From Constrictibacter sp. MBR-5 (lineage in GTDB: Bacteria > Pseudomonadota > Alphaproteobacteria > JAJUGE01): a stretch of 64,000 bases of DNA. The position numbers and the translations under genes are program-made. This document shows, in pieces, positions 40,236 to 50,111 of the stretch. The stretch covers positions 124,001 through 188,000 of the forward strand of contig NZ_JBEPTK010000001.1 in the NCBI RefSeq assembly GCF_040549485.1, in the 5' to 3' direction. Positions within the stretch are counted from its first letter, which is position 1, and each line of letters opens with the position of its first letter. The notes under the pieces were generated by a model. The model saw nothing but the letters and a program-made list of their open reading frames with translations. It had not been told where the DNA came from and ran no database searches.

Positions 40236-41249
40236 ATGCTGGGCAGCGACACGGTTCTCAGGAGCGCGACCGGCGAGGCACTCGCCGCGGAGATAGAGGC
40301 GCTCGGCGATCGCCTCGCTCGGGCACGGTCCGAGATCGGCAGCATCATATTCGGGCAGGAGGAGGTGGTCGACCAGACCATCGTCACCCTGCTGTCCGGC
40401 GGACACGCCGTGCTGATCGGCGTGCCCGGGCTCGGCAAGACTCGACTGGTCGAGACGCTGGGCGCCGTGTTTGGCCTCGACGAGAAGCGGGTCCAGTTCA
40501 CGCCGGACCTCATGCCGGCGGATATCCTCGGATCGGAGATCCTAGAAGAGACCGAGAACGGCCGGCGCGGCTTCCGCTTCGTGGAGGGCCCGGTCTTCGC
40601 GCAGCTCCTGATGGCCGACGAGATCAATCGCGCCAGCCCGCGCACCCAATCGGCACTGCTCCAGGCGATGCAGGAACGGCGGGTTTCGGTAGCCGGGCAG
40701 TATCGGCCGCTGCCCAAGCCGTTCCACGTGCTCGCGACCCAGAACCCCCTGGAACAGGAAGGCACCTATCCACTGCCAGAGGCGCAGCTCGACCGTTTCC
40801 TGATGGAAGTGGACGTCGTCTACCCGGACCTCGCGGCGGAGCGTCAGATGCTGATCGCCACGACCGGCCTGGAGGAGCAGCCGCCGCAGCGCATTCTCAC
40901 CACGACGGACCTGCTCGAAGCGCAGCGCCTCGTGCGCCGCATTCCGGTCGGCGAGGGCGTCCTCGACGCCATCCTGCGGCTGGTTCGGTCGGGCCGACCC
41001 GGGGAGAGCTCACTGCCCGGTATCGACGACGCGGTGGCCTGGGGTCCCGGACCCCGCGCCTCTCAGGCCCTGATGCTCGCCACCCGCGCCCGCGCGCTGC
41101 TCGACGGACGGCTGTCGCCGTCGGTCGACGACGTGCTCGCCCTCGCCCGGCCCGTCCTGCGCCACCGCATGGCGCTGACCTTCGCGGCGCGCGCCGACGG
41201 CATGACCGTGGACGCGGTGATCGATCGGCTGTGCGAGCCCCTGGCCTGA
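40236..41249 (+). CDS. MoxR-type AAA+ ATPase
   Basis: MoxR ATPases act as chaperones that help assemble or activate partner proteins, usually with von Willebrand-type partners encoded downstream. The 337-residue protein has IFGQEEVVDQTIV, Walker A GVPGLGKTRL (near 64), Walker B LLMADEINRASPRTQSALLQ (near 126), and sensor regions LATQNPLEQEGTYPLPEAQ. It leads a tight four-gene operon. A TATAAT at 40192-40197 lies 38 nt upstream, but without a clear -35. Confidence 0.92.
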   Translation: MLGSDTVLRSATGEALAAEIEALGDRLARARSEIGSIIFGQEEVVDQTIVTLLSGGHAVLIGVPGLGKTRLVETLGAVFGLDEKRVQFTPDLMPADILGSEILEETENGRRGFRFVEGPVFAQLLMADEINRASPRTQSALLQAMQERRVSVAGQYRPLPKPFHVLATQNPLEQEGTYPLPEAQLDRFLMEVDVVYPDLAAERQMLIATTGLEEQPPQRILTTTDLLEAQRLVRRIPVGEGVLDAILRLVRSGRPGESSLPGIDDAVAWGPGPRASQALMLATRARALLDGRLSPSVDDVLALARPVLRHRMALTFAARADGMTVDAVIDRLCEPLA

Positions 41250-41257
41250 CGCGCCCG

Positions 41258-42148
41258 ATGACAGCGCCGCGTGCCGGATCCCGTCTCGATGCCGAACGGC
41301 TGGGAGCCGGCCTGCCGCCGCTGCTGCTGGCCGCCCTGCGGATCGCCGAGACCGTCTCTCCCGGCGTGCACGGCCGCCGCCGATCCGGTCCGGGCGACGC
41401 CTTCTGGCAGTTTCGTCACTATCAGCCGGGCGATTCGGTCCGGTCGATCGACTGGCGCCGTTCGGCGCGCGCGGAGCCGGTCTTCGTACGCGAGAACGAG
41501 TGGGAATCCGCCCAGACCCTTCTGCTGTGGCGCGACGTGTCGCCGTCGATGCGCTGGCGGTCGGCGCGCACGCTCCCGGAAAAGGCGGAGCGCGCGACGG
41601 TGCTCATGCTCGCGCTCTGCTCGCTCCTGCTGCGCAGCGGCGAGCAGGTCGGCCTGCTCGGCGACGCCGCGCCGCCCGTTCGCGGCGTTCCCGGACTCGG
41701 CCGGATTGCCGACATCGTGGAGCGCGGCGAGCCGTCGGCGGACGACGCGATCGGAATGCCGCCGCCCGTGCCGGTTCCGCGGCATGCGCAGGTCGTGATG
41801 TTCGGTGACTTCCTCGATCCCCTGCCGGAGATCGAGGCACGCATGCGGACCTTCGCGGCGCAGGCGGCACGCGGACACCTGCTGCAGGTGCTCGACCCAG
41901 CGGAGGAGGCCCTGCCCATGCGCGGCCGCATCCGCTTCGAGGGCCTGGAGCATGAAGGCTCGCTGCTCGTCCGCCGGGCAGAGCGCCTGCGGCCCGACTA
42001 TCTCAGCCGCCTCTCGGCGCAGCGAGCGGGCCTTGCGGTCCTGGCACGGCAGCTGGGTTGGACGTTCGCCACCCACCATACCGACGCTCCACCCCACCTG
42101 GCGCTTCTGGCCCTGCACCGGGCGCTCACGCTGGCGCCGAGCGTCTGA
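41258..42148 (+). CDS. DUF58 domain protein
   Basis: DUF58 proteins are regular partners of MoxR and resemble a degenerate von Willebrand A domain. The 296-residue protein has the signature GRRRSGPGDAFWQFRHYQ, PGDSVRSIDWRRSARAEPVF (near 52-72) and LLLWRDVSPSMRW, where DxSxS is the metal-site remnant. ATG 41258 is 9 nt after the MoxR gene; the stop overlaps the next start (TGATG). Confidence 0.9.
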   Translation: MTAPRAGSRLDAERLGAGLPPLLLAALRIAETVSPGVHGRRRSGPGDAFWQFRHYQPGDSVRSIDWRRSARAEPVFVRENEWESAQTLLLWRDVSPSMRWRSARTLPEKAERATVLMLALCSLLLRSGEQVGLLGDAAPPVRGVPGLGRIADIVERGEPSADDAIGMPPPVPVPRHAQVVMFGDFLDPLPEIEARMRTFAAQAARGHLLQVLDPAEEALPMRGRIRFEGLEHEGSLLVRRAERLRPDYLSRLSAQRAGLAVLARQLGWTFATHHTDAPPHLALLALHRALTLAPSV

Positions 42149-44931
42149 TGCTGCAGCTCGGGCCGCTCGCCTTCCTCTCCGCCCCGATCCTCGGCGCGCT
42201 GCTGCTGCTGCCGCTGATCTGGTGGATCCTGCGGATATCGCCGCCGGCACCGCGGATGGTACGGTTTCCGGCGATCCGGCTGCTGTTCGGCCTGCGCCAG
42301 GACGAAGAGACGCCGGCGCGCACGCCCCTTTGGCTGCTGCTGCTGCGCATGCTGCTGGCGGCGCTGGTCATCCTGGCCCTCGCCCATCCGATCCTGAACC
42401 CAGCCGTCGGCCGGATCGGGACGGGCCCCATCCTGATCGTCGTCGACGACGGCTGGGCGGCAGCCCGCAACTGGCCAGCGCGAATCGCTGCGGTAGACGC
42501 TCTGCTCGACGATGCCGAACGGACCGAGAGGCCGGTCGTGCTTCTGACCACGGCTGCGGCCCCCAGCGGCGAGCCACCGCCCGAACTATCGCTGCAACGG
42601 GCGGCGGACGTCCGCGCCGCCGTGCGTGCCCTGGAGCCTAAGCCGTGGCCGGTCGACCGCGCCGCGGCGGCAAGGCGCCTCGACGGCCTGTCTTTGGATG
42701 CGCCGGCGTCGGTGCGCTGGATCGCGGAAGGCGTCGAGGGGCAGGATGTGGCGGTGCTCGCGCGACGCCTCCAGCGGTTCGGCCGCCTCGAAGTCGTCAC
42801 CGATCCGCGGGCGGAGGCGGCCCGTCTGATCCGTGCGCCCCGACGCGACGGCTTGACGCTGACGCTCGTGGCGGAGCGCGCCGCCGCGATCGGCCCGGAA
42901 CGTCTCTTCATGCGCGGCCTCGCCACCGACGGACGCACCGTGCTGCGTGAGGAACTCGCCTTCGCGCCGGACGCGACCCAGGCGGAAACCGCCCGGGACC
43001 TCCCAAGCGAGATTCTCAACGCGCTGGCCGTACTGCGCATCGACGAGGAGCCGAGCGCCGGCGCGACGTTCCTGCTCGACGAAGGCTGGCGCCGCCGCCC
43101 GGTCGGCATCGCCGTCTCCGGCGCGGTCCAGTCCGGCCACCCGCTGCTCGACGACCTGCACTATCTGACCCGCGCTCTCGCGACCTACACCGATCTGCGC
43201 AGGGGCTCCCTGTCCGAACTGCTCGACGGCCGTCTGGCAGTCATCGCCATCACCGATGCGGTAACCATCCCGGATGATGTGCGCCCCCGGTTGGACGCCT
43301 GGGTCGAGGCGGGCGGGGTGTTGCTGCGCTTTGCCGGCCCCGACCTGTCGGACGGCCGCGACGACCTCCTGCCCGTGACGCTGCGCGTCGGCGGCCGCGC
43401 CCTCGGCGGTGCGCTGTCCTGGTCGCAGCCGCAGCCGCTGTCGGGCTTCGCGGCCGACGGCCCCTTCGCAGGCTTGGCGCCGCAGGCCGAGGTGACGGTG
43501 TCGCGCCAGCTCCTCGCCGAGCCCAGCATCGACCTCGTCCAGAAGACCTGGGCCAGCCTCGCGGACGGCACCCCGCTCGTCACCGGCGCACCGAACGGCA
43601 AGGGATGGCTGGTCCTGTTCCATACGACGGCGTCTGCGGACTGGTCGTCGCTGCCGATGTCGGGCCTGTTCGTTCAGATGCTGCAGCGGATCGTCGCCCT
43701 CAGCCAGGGGGTGACCGGCGGCGACGCCGAAGGCCCCCTGCCACCGGTCGAAGTGCTCGACGGCGCCGGCCGGCTCGAACGGCCGACACGCCCGATCCGA
43801 CCGATCGCGGTGTCCGACATGCTCCGGACGGCACCCGGACCTGATCGGCCGCCCGGATTCTACGGCGACGCTGCGGGGGTCCGGGCCTTTAACCTGAGCC
43901 CCTCCCTCGCGGCGCTGACGCCGTTTCCGCGAGACCTGCCGGGAGGTGTCGCCATCGGCACCTTCGGCCGCGGCACCGCCGAGCGCGACCTGAAGCCGTG
44001 GCTTCTGGTCGGCGCCGTCCTGCTGGCGCTCGCCGACCTGATGATCGCCCTCGGCCTGCGCGGCCATCTCACCGGACTCGGCCGCCCCCTGCGGCGCACC
44101 GCGGCCGTCTCGTTCGTCGCGGCGGCGGGACTGGCCGCGGGACTGGCCGCGGGCGCCCCGCTTGCCGAGGCCCAGACCGCTGAACCGAGCGTATCCGAGG
44201 AGGCGGCGCTCGCCGCCACCCTGAAGACCCACTTGGCCTATGTCCGCACCGGAGTCGCCGATGTCGACCGCATCAGTCGCGCCGGCCTCGGTGGACTCAG
44301 CCGGACCCTCAGCCAGCGCACCTCGATCGAACCCGGCGACCCGATCGAGGTGGATATCGAGACCGACGAACTCGCCTTCTTCCCGCTGCTCTACTGGCCG
44401 GTCATGCCAGAACAGCCTGCGCTGACGTCGCGTGCGCACGGGCGCCTTCTGGCCTATCTGCAGAACGGCGGCACCGTATTGTTCGATACCCGCGACCAGG
44501 GCGCCGTCGCCGGAACCCTCGATCTCGGCGCGCAGCTGGTGACACCGGAGGGCCGGAAGCTCCGGGAGATCCTGCGGGGGGTCAACCTACCCTCGCTGAC
44601 GCCGGTCCCGCCCGATCACGTCCTGACCAAGGCGTTCTATCTCCTGCACGATTTTCCCGGCCGCTGGACCGGCGGATCGGTCTGGGTGGAAGCGACGTCG
44701 GGGAATCGGAACGACGGCGTCTCGCCCGTGATCATCGGCGGGCACGACTGGGCGGGCGCCTGGGCGACCGGTCCCGAGGGGCAGCCGCTGCTCCCGGTCG
44801 TTCCGGGCGGTGAGCAGCAACGCGAAATGGCGTGGCGGTTCGGCGTGAATCTCGTGATGCATGTCCTGACGGGCAACTACAAGACCGATCAGGTGCACGT
44901 TCCCGCCATTCTGGAGCGGCTCGGCGAATGA
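42148..44931 (+). CDS. Large membrane protein with BatA N-terminus and DUF4159 domain
   Basis: The 927-residue protein has two N-terminal helices (LGPLAFLSAPILGALLLLPL and LWLLLLRMLLAALVILALAHPIL) of the BatA type, a VWA-like or glutamine-amidotransferase-like middle part (LIVVDDGWAAA; VTIPDDVRPRLDAWVEAGGV), a further helix pair near 615-690, and a C-terminal DUF4159 region (LAYLQNGGTVLFDTRD; FPGRWTGGSVWVEA). A cleavable-signal-like AAGAPLAEAQT inside the chain (near 670) looks like an old start of a separate DUF4159 protein, so this may be a gene fusion. It is coupled on both sides. Likely role: assembly of an envelope or enzyme complex with MoxR. Confidence 0.85.
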   Translation: MLQLGPLAFLSAPILGALLLLPLIWWILRISPPAPRMVRFPAIRLLFGLRQDEETPARTPLWLLLLRMLLAALVILALAHPILNPAVGRIGTGPILIVVDDGWAAARNWPARIAAVDALLDDAERTERPVVLLTTAAAPSGEPPPELSLQRAADVRAAVRALEPKPWPVDRAAAARRLDGLSLDAPASVRWIAEGVEGQDVAVLARRLQRFGRLEVVTDPRAEAARLIRAPRRDGLTLTLVAERAAAIGPERLFMRGLATDGRTVLREELAFAPDATQAETARDLPSEILNALAVLRIDEEPSAGATFLLDEGWRRRPVGIAVSGAVQSGHPLLDDLHYLTRALATYTDLRRGSLSELLDGRLAVIAITDAVTIPDDVRPRLDAWVEAGGVLLRFAGPDLSDGRDDLLPVTLRVGGRALGGALSWSQPQPLSGFAADGPFAGLAPQAEVTVSRQLLAEPSIDLVQKTWASLADGTPLVTGAPNGKGWLVLFHTTASADWSSLPMSGLFVQMLQRIVALSQGVTGGDAEGPLPPVEVLDGAGRLERPTRPIRPIAVSDMLRTAPGPDRPPGFYGDAAGVRAFNLSPSLAALTPFPRDLPGGVAIGTFGRGTAERDLKPWLLVGAVLLALADLMIALGLRGHLTGLGRPLRRTAAVSFVAAAGLAAGLAAGAPLAEAQTAEPSVSEEAALAATLKTHLAYVRTGVADVDRISRAGLGGLSRTLSQRTSIEPGDPIEVDIETDELAFFPLLYWPVMPEQPALTSRAHGRLLAYLQNGGTVLFDTRDQGAVAGTLDLGAQLVTPEGRKLREILRGVNLPSLTPVPPDHVLTKAFYLLHDFPGRWTGGSVWVEATSGNRNDGVSPVIIGGHDWAGAWATGPEGQPLLPVVPGGEQQREMAWRFGVNLVMHVLTGNYKTDQVHVPAILERLGE

Positions 44932-47018
44932 GCGCGGCTCTCACCAGCATCGCGTTCAGCCCGTTCGTTCCCTGGTGGACCATCGGGGCCCTCGCCACCG
45001 TGGCCCTCCTCCCGATCTGTTTCGGCTTCGTACGTAGTGCACGGGGCATGGTGTGGCGCGCCGGTATGCTGGCACTGCTGCTGCTCGCCCTCGCCAACCC
45101 GTCGCTCGTCGAGGAGCAGCGGCGGCCGCAGCAGGACGTTGCCCTGCTGGTCGTCGACGAATCGGGCAGCCAGGGCGTCGGCGACAGGACGGCGCAGCGC
45201 GAAGAGGCCGTCGCCAGGCTTCAGGAGGAACTGTCGGACCTGCGGGATCTCGACGTCAGGGTCGTTCGCGTCGGCGACGAGAAGCTGGCGCCGGGGACGG
45301 AGCCGACAGAAGGCGGCACCCGGCTGTTCGGCGCCATCGCGCGCGAACTGGCCGATGTACCGGTGCAGCGCCGCGCAGGCACCATTCTCGTCACCGACGG
45401 ACAGGTGCATGACGCGCCCTCGGCCGGCGACGCACAGCCCGGTGCGCCGGTGCACGCCTTGCTGACCGGTCGCCCCGCCGAACGCGACCGGACCCTGCGC
45501 ATCGTGCGCGCCCCCGGCTTCGGCATCGTCGGACAGGAGGTCGAGGTCACCATCCGGGTCGACGACCTGCCGCTCTCGGGCGATCGCCCCACCGTCGTTC
45601 CCGTGGCGATCCGCCAGGACGGGCAGCCGGCACGGACGCTCAATCTGCTGTCGGGGCGCGACGAGATCGTCCGCATCCCCATCGAACGGGCGGGCGGCAC
45701 CGTGGTCGAGTTCGAGACAGCCTCTGCGCCCGGCGAACTGACGGACATCAACAATCGCGGCGTCGTCGTCATCAACGGCGTCCGCGACCGGCTGAGGGTG
45801 CTTCTGGTCTCGGGGCAGCCCCACGCGGGCGAACGCGTCTGGCGCAACCTGCTGAAGTCGGATCCGGCGGTGGATCTCGTCCACTTCACGATCCTCCGCC
45901 CGCCGGAGAAGCAGGACGCGACGCCGATTCGGGAGCTTTCGCTGATCGCCTTCCCCATCCGCGAGCTTTTCGAGGTCAAGCTCTCCGAGTTCGATCTCGT
46001 GATCTTCGACCGCTACTCGCGCCGCGGCGTCATCCCGCAGCTCTACCTCTCCAACATCGCCAAGTTCGTTCAGGACGGCGGCGCCCTGCTGGAAGCGGTC
46101 GGCCCCGGCTTCGCCGAACCGTTCGCGACGCTCTACCGCACGCCGCTGGGGCAGGTCCTGCCGAGCGAGCCCACCGGACGCGTGATCGAACGCGGTTTCC
46201 GGCCGAAGGTGACCCCCCTCGGCGAGCGCCATCCGGTAACCGCAGGCCTCGCCGAGCGCGCCGCGCGCGGCGCCCCATGGGGCCGTTGGTTCCGGCAGGT
46301 CGACGCCGACGTCCGCGAGGGCGAAACGCTCATGACCGGGGCCGACGACCGGCCGCTGCTCGTCCTCAGCCGTATCGGCGAGGGCCGTGTCGGGCAGTTG
46401 CTCAGCGATCACATCTGGCTCTGGGCGCGCGGCTTCGAAGGCGGCGGGCCGCACGGCGAACTGCTCCGCCGCATGGCGCACTGGCTGATGAAGGAGCCCG
46501 ACCTCGAGGAAGACGCCCTGCGCGCCGAAATCTCGGGCGACCGGCTGCTGATCCAGCGACAGAGCCTGGCGCCGGATCCGGCGCCGGTAACCATCGTGGC
46601 ACCCGACGGGACGCGCACCGAGGTCACACTGGAGGACGGCACCGGCGGCCACTCCACCGCGTCCGTTCCGATCGCCCAGGCGGGCCTCTATCGCATCGAA
46701 GACGGGTCGAACACCGCCATAGCCGCCGCCGGCCCGCCGAACCCCGTCGAGTTCACCGATGTCCGTGCCACGACGCGGCGGCTGACGCCGGCTGCGGAGA
46801 CGACCGGCGGCGACGTGCGCTGGCTGGTCGACGGCATTCCCGACATCCGTCGTGTCCGCCCGGATTCGGGGGCGCATGGCCGTGGCTGGATCGGACTGCG
46901 CGTCAACGGCGACTACACGGTGACCGGCGTCCGCGAGATCCCACTGCTCCCGCCGCTGGCGCTGCTGGTCCTGATCTGCGGCAACTTGGTGGCTGCATGG
47001 CGGCGCGAGGCACGCTGA
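44928..47018 (+). CDS. Membrane-anchored VWA/glutamine amidotransferase-like protein of MoxR operon
   Basis: The 696-residue protein has two N-terminal helices (about 15-35 and 44-60), a short VWA-like segment ([15 protein letters not shown]) and [12 protein letters not shown], then a domain like class I glutamine amidotransferases without an obvious catalytic Cys ([37 protein letters not shown]), and a C-terminal helix followed by AAWRREAR. It is the last membrane member of the MoxR operon, overlapping the previous gene by 4 nt. Exact function unknown. Confidence 0.85.
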   Translation: MSAALTSIAFSPFVPWWTIGALATVALLPICFGFVRSARGMVWRAGMLALLLLALANPSLVEEQRRPQQDVALLVVDESGSQGVGDRTAQREEAVARLQEELSDLRDLDVRVVRVGDEKLAPGTEPTEGGTRLFGAIARELADVPVQRRAGTILVTDGQVHDAPSAGDAQPGAPVHALLTGRPAERDRTLRIVRAPGFGIVGQEVEVTIRVDDLPLSGDRPTVVPVAIRQDGQPARTLNLLSGRDEIVRIPIERAGGTVVEFETASAPGELTDINNRGVVVINGVRDRLRVLLVSGQPHAGERVWRNLLKSDPAVDLVHFTILRPPEKQDATPIRELSLIAFPIRELFEVKLSEFDLVIFDRYSRRGVIPQLYLSNIAKFVQDGGALLEAVGPGFAEPFATLYRTPLGQVLPSEPTGRVIERGFRPKVTPLGERHPVTAGLAERAARGAPWGRWFRQVDADVREGETLMTGADDRPLLVLSRIGEGRVGQLLSDHIWLWARGFEGGGPHGELLRRMAHWLMKEPDLEEDALRAEISGDRLLIQRQSLAPDPAPVTIVAPDGTRTEVTLEDGTGGHSTASVPIAQAGLYRIEDGSNTAIAAAGPPNPVEFTDVRATTRRLTPAAETTGGDVRWLVDGIPDIRRVRPDSGAHGRGWIGLRVNGDYTVTGVREIPLLPPLALLVLICGNLVAAWRREAR

Positions 47019-47020
47019 CC

Positions 47021-47692
47021 ATGACGCCGCACGCTTCGACGGACCTCGTGATCTTCGACTGCGACGGCGTGCTGATCGACAGCGAGTCGATTGCCTGCCG
47101 GGTCGATGCCGCGTGCCTCACCGAAGCCGGCTTTCCGACGGAGGCGCACGAGGTGCGCAGCCGCTACGTCGGGATCGGCGCCGCAGCCATGTTCGCGGAC
47201 CTGGAGGCGCGCCACGGTCGTCCCCTGCCCGCCGGCATTCCCGATCTGATCCATGACCGACTCGCGGCCGCCTTCGAAGCCGAGTTGGAAGCGGTTCAGG
47301 GAATAGCGGACGTGGTCGCCGCCCTGCCCTGCCGCACCTGCGTCGCGTCGAGCAGCGGGCCCGAGCGGCTCCGACACTCCCTCGGCCTCGTCGGCCTGTA
47401 CGAGCGCTTCGCCCCCCACATCTTCAGCGGGACGCAGGTCGCGCGCGGCAAGCCGGCACCGGACCTCTTCCTGTTCGCCGCCGGCCGGATGGACGTTCCG
47501 CCGCACCGGTGCCTGGTCGTCGAGGACAGCCTCGCCGGCGTGGAAGCCGCCGTCGCGGCCGGAATGCGGGTCATCGGCTTCACCGCGGGAGGCCATTGCC
47601 TGCCGGGACACGGCGCGAGGCTGAAGGAGGCCGGCGCTTTCGCTGTCGCGGCGGACAGCGGCGCGCTGTCTTCGCTCCTCCCCTCCCGCTAG
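47021..47692 (+). CDS. HAD-superfamily phosphatase (beta-phosphoglucomutase-like)
   Basis: HAD enzymes hydrolyse phosphoesters or shift phosphates via an aspartyl intermediate. The 223-residue protein has motif [12 protein letters not shown] (near 12), motif II VASSSGP (near 108), the Lys in [17 protein letters not shown] and motif [14 protein letters not shown]. The cap is helical (subfamily I). Substrate unknown. It starts 2 nt after the previous gene and is probably co-transcribed with the MoxR genes. Confidence 0.9.
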   Translation: MTPHASTDLVIFDCDGVLIDSESIACRVDAACLTEAGFPTEAHEVRSRYVGIGAAAMFADLEARHGRPLPAGIPDLIHDRLAAAFEAELEAVQGIADVVAALPCRTCVASSSGPERLRHSLGLVGLYERFAPHIFSGTQVARGKPAPDLFLFAAGRMDVPPHRCLVVEDSLAGVEAAVAAGMRVIGFTAGGHCLPGHGARLKEAGAFAVAADSGALSSLLPSR

Positions 47693-47763
47693 GGTCGCCC
47701 CTCGCTGTTCCGCAGACTGCGCCGGGGCCTTATCGACCTTTGACATGCGGACCGCGGAGGCCC

Positions 47764-47817
47764 ATGTATCAGCAGCGAATTCACAACGATCGCGGCGAGT
47801 ATTTTTCATTCTCATGA
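47764..47817 (+). CDS. Possible 17-residue upstream ORF coupled to the helicase gene
   Basis: ATG 47764 follows GGAGG after 3 nt and gives 17 residues ending at TGA 47815-47817, which overlaps the helicase ATG (47814) as ATGA. The helicase itself has no good ribosome site (an AT-rich stretch precedes it), so translation of this short ORF may carry ribosomes to it. It could equally be chance; the spacing of the GGAGG is short. Confidence 0.3.
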   Translation: MYQQRIHNDRGEYFSFS

Positions 47818-49403
47818 CTTTTGCTGATCTCGGACTTGGCGACGGTGTCCTGCGTGCCGTAGCCGATGCGGGCTATACGCAGCCGACGCCGATCCAGGAG
47901 CAGGCGATCCCTGTCGTCCTGATGGGACGCGACGTCCTGGGGTGCGCCCAGACCGGTACCGGAAAGACGGCCGGTTTCACGTTGCCGATGATCGAGATCC
48001 TCGCTGCGGGCCGTGCACGGGCACGGATGCCGCGGTCGCTGATCATCGAGCCGACGCGCGAGTTGGCGGCCCAGGTGGCCGAGAACTTCAACGTCTATGG
48101 CAAATATCACAAGCTCTCGATGGCCCTGCTCATCGGCGGCGAATCCTTCACCGAGCAGCAGCGCCTGCTCGAGCGCGGCGTCGACGTGCTGATTGCGACG
48201 CCCGGCCGCCTGCTCGACCTGTTCGAGCGCGGCAAGATCATCCTCACCGACGTGAGGGTGCTGGTGATCGACGAGGCCGATCGCATGCTTGACATGGGCT
48301 TCATCCCGGACGTCGAGCGGATCGTGTCGCTGCTTCCGCCGCTGCGCCAGACGCTGTTCTTCTCGGCGACGATGGCGCCGGAGATCCGTCGTCTCGCCGA
48401 CGCCTTCCTGTCGAACCCGAAGGAAATCTCCGTCGCACCGCCGGCCTCGCCGGCTCTCACGGTGGAGCAGCATCTCACGATCGTCCACGACGAGGACAAG
48501 CGCGAGGCGCTACGCGAACTGCTGCGCGCCGAGGATGTCCGCAACGCGATCATCTTCTGCAACCGCAAGCGCGACGTCGACATCCTGTTGAAGTCGCTGG
48601 TAAAGTACGGCTTCGACGCGGTTGCGCTGCACGGCGACATGCCGCAGCACAAGCGGACCGAGACGCTCGATCGCTATCGCACGGGCCAGGTTAGGCTGCT
48701 GGTGGCAAGCGACGTGGCGGCACGCGGCCTCGACATTGACCATGTCAGCCACGTCTTCAATTTCGACGTGCCGATCCATGCCGAGGACTATGTCCATCGC
48801 ATCGGCCGCACCGGACGTGCCGGCCGCAGCGGCAAGTCGTTCACGCTCGCGAGCCCCGACGACGGCCGCTTCGTCGAGGCCATCGAGAAGATGCTCGGCC
48901 GCGCGATTACCCGCTTCGTGATCCCGGACATCGAGCCGACGGAGTTCGCGGCGGACGAGGACGGTGGGCGGCGCGGTCGCGGTCGCGGTCGCAGCCCGGC
49001 ACGCGGCGCATCTTCGCCGAAGCCTGCCGCCGAGCGCTCCAGGAGCCGAGGTCGCAAGCCCGCCCAGAGCGAAATCGAGGCGCCGCTTCAGGCCTCTGTG
49101 CCGGCCCCCGTGCGAGTGGACGCGGTCGAGATCGTGCCGTCGCCGACCCCACCAGCGCATGCGCCAGCCTCCGTCGAGGTCGACGAGCAGCGCGATGCCC
49201 CCCGGCGTCGCCGTCCCGCCGCCGCGCGGCCGACACCCGCCCCTGCGCCAGCCGAGCGCGTCGAGGCCGCCAACGGCCGCGACGATCGTCGTCCGCGGCG
49301 CAGCGGTCGGCACGAGCAGGACGACGAACCCGCGCCCCTCGGACTCGGCGACCATGTTCCCGCGTTTCTGCTGAGGCCGGTGCCGATCGCCCGCGCGCGC
49401 TGA
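47814..49403 (+). CDS. DEAD-box ATP-dependent RNA helicase (RhlE-like)
   Basis: This enzyme unwinds structured RNA, in ribosome assembly or mRNA decay. The 529-residue protein shows the Q motif (GYTQPTPIQEQAIP, near 22), AQTGTGKT (near 43), PTRELAAQV, DEAD in VIDEADRMLDMGF, SAT, the VALHGDMPQHKR region and HRIGRTGRAGRSG (near 345), then an Arg/Ala/Pro-rich disordered tail of about 150 residues that likely binds RNA. ATG 47814 gives MTFADLGL, the normal start; an in-frame ATG at 47745 would add 23 unconserved residues. Confidence 0.94.
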   Translation: MTFADLGLGDGVLRAVADAGYTQPTPIQEQAIPVVLMGRDVLGCAQTGTGKTAGFTLPMIEILAAGRARARMPRSLIIEPTRELAAQVAENFNVYGKYHKLSMALLIGGESFTEQQRLLERGVDVLIATPGRLLDLFERGKIILTDVRVLVIDEADRMLDMGFIPDVERIVSLLPPLRQTLFFSATMAPEIRRLADAFLSNPKEISVAPPASPALTVEQHLTIVHDEDKREALRELLRAEDVRNAIIFCNRKRDVDILLKSLVKYGFDAVALHGDMPQHKRTETLDRYRTGQVRLLVASDVAARGLDIDHVSHVFNFDVPIHAEDYVHRIGRTGRAGRSGKSFTLASPDDGRFVEAIEKMLGRAITRFVIPDIEPTEFAADEDGGRRGRGRGRSPARGASSPKPAAERSRSRGRKPAQSEIEAPLQASVPAPVRVDAVEIVPSPTPPAHAPASVEVDEQRDAPRRRRPAAARPTPAPAPAERVEAANGRDDRRPRRSGRHEQDDEPAPLGLGDHVPAFLLRPVPIARAR

Positions 49404-49440
49404 GGCGCAAGACCTCGCGACGCCCACACGGGAGCAGCGC

Positions 49441-49683
49441 ATGAAGCCGATCTTCGTGATGATCAAGTGCGAGCTGGGCAAGGCCTACGACGTGGCCGAT
49501 TCCCTCGTGCAGCAGATCGAGCAGGCGTCCGAGGTCTACTCCACCTCGGGAGACTATGATCTGCTGGTGAAGTGCTACCTGGACTCCGATGCCGACGTCG
49601 GCCGCTTCGTCACCGAACGGCTTCAGACGCTGCCCGGCATCAAGGACACGTTCACGCTGATCACCTTCAAGGCGTTCGCCTGA
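49441..49683 (+). CDS. Stand-alone Lrp/AsnC ligand-binding (RAM) domain protein
   Basis: The 80-residue protein matches the effector-binding domain of Lrp/AsnC regulators (FVMIKCELGKAYDVADSLV, VYSTSGDYDLLVKCYLD, LPGIKDTFTLITFKAF) but has no DNA-binding domain. Single RAM-domain proteins bind amino acids and may modify full regulators. A GGGAG site precedes ATG. It follows the helicase gene by 37 nt. Confidence 0.88.
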   Translation: MKPIFVMIKCELGKAYDVADSLVQQIEQASEVYSTSGDYDLLVKCYLDSDADVGRFVTERLQTLPGIKDTFTLITFKAFA

Positions 49684-49693
49684 GCGGTCTGCC

Positions 49694-50065
49694 TCACTCC
49701 ACCGCGATCAGGGCCGCGGCCACCCGCCGCCCCTCGGCCATCAGCACATTGAACGTGCGGCACGCCGCCCCGGTCGCCATCGGCTCCAGGACGACGCCTC
49801 CCGTGCGTAATGGCTGGCGGATGGAACGCGGTACGAGGCACATGCGCGGCCCGCATCCAAGCAGCAGCAGATCCACGTCGGCCGCAGTGATGCCGGCGAA
49901 GCTGCCCTGATCGATCTGATCGAACGCGGCAATCCGCCAGGGCTCCGTGCGGTCGGGGAAGACGATTACCGAACCCTCGTGAACCGTGCCGCTCACGCGG
50001 AAGCGGCCGGCGCCATAGCTCTCGATCACCTGACGACCCGGTGTCTTGGCCTGGGCGAGTTCCAT
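49694..50065 (-). CDS. Mth938-like (DUF498) domain protein
   Basis: The 123-residue protein has the family features GAGRFRVSGTVHEGSVIVFPD, DLLLLGCGPRMCLVP and the C-terminal VEPMATGAACRTFNVLMAEG-like segment (here VLEPMATGAACRTFNVL). The family includes a mitochondrial complex I assembly factor in animals; in alphaproteobacteria it is commonly found right after secF, as here, suggesting a membrane-protein biogenesis role. Confidence 0.88.
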   Translation of the reverse strand: MELAQAKTPGRQVIESYGAGRFRVSGTVHEGSVIVFPDRTEPWRIAAFDQIDQGSFAGITAADVDLLLLGCGPRMCLVPRSIRQPLRTGGVVLEPMATGAACRTFNVLMAEGRRVAAALIAVE

Positions 50066-50111
50066 CTCTCACGCCTCCTCAGCCGCAAACGCGGCGCAGC
50101 CAGCCGAAGGC

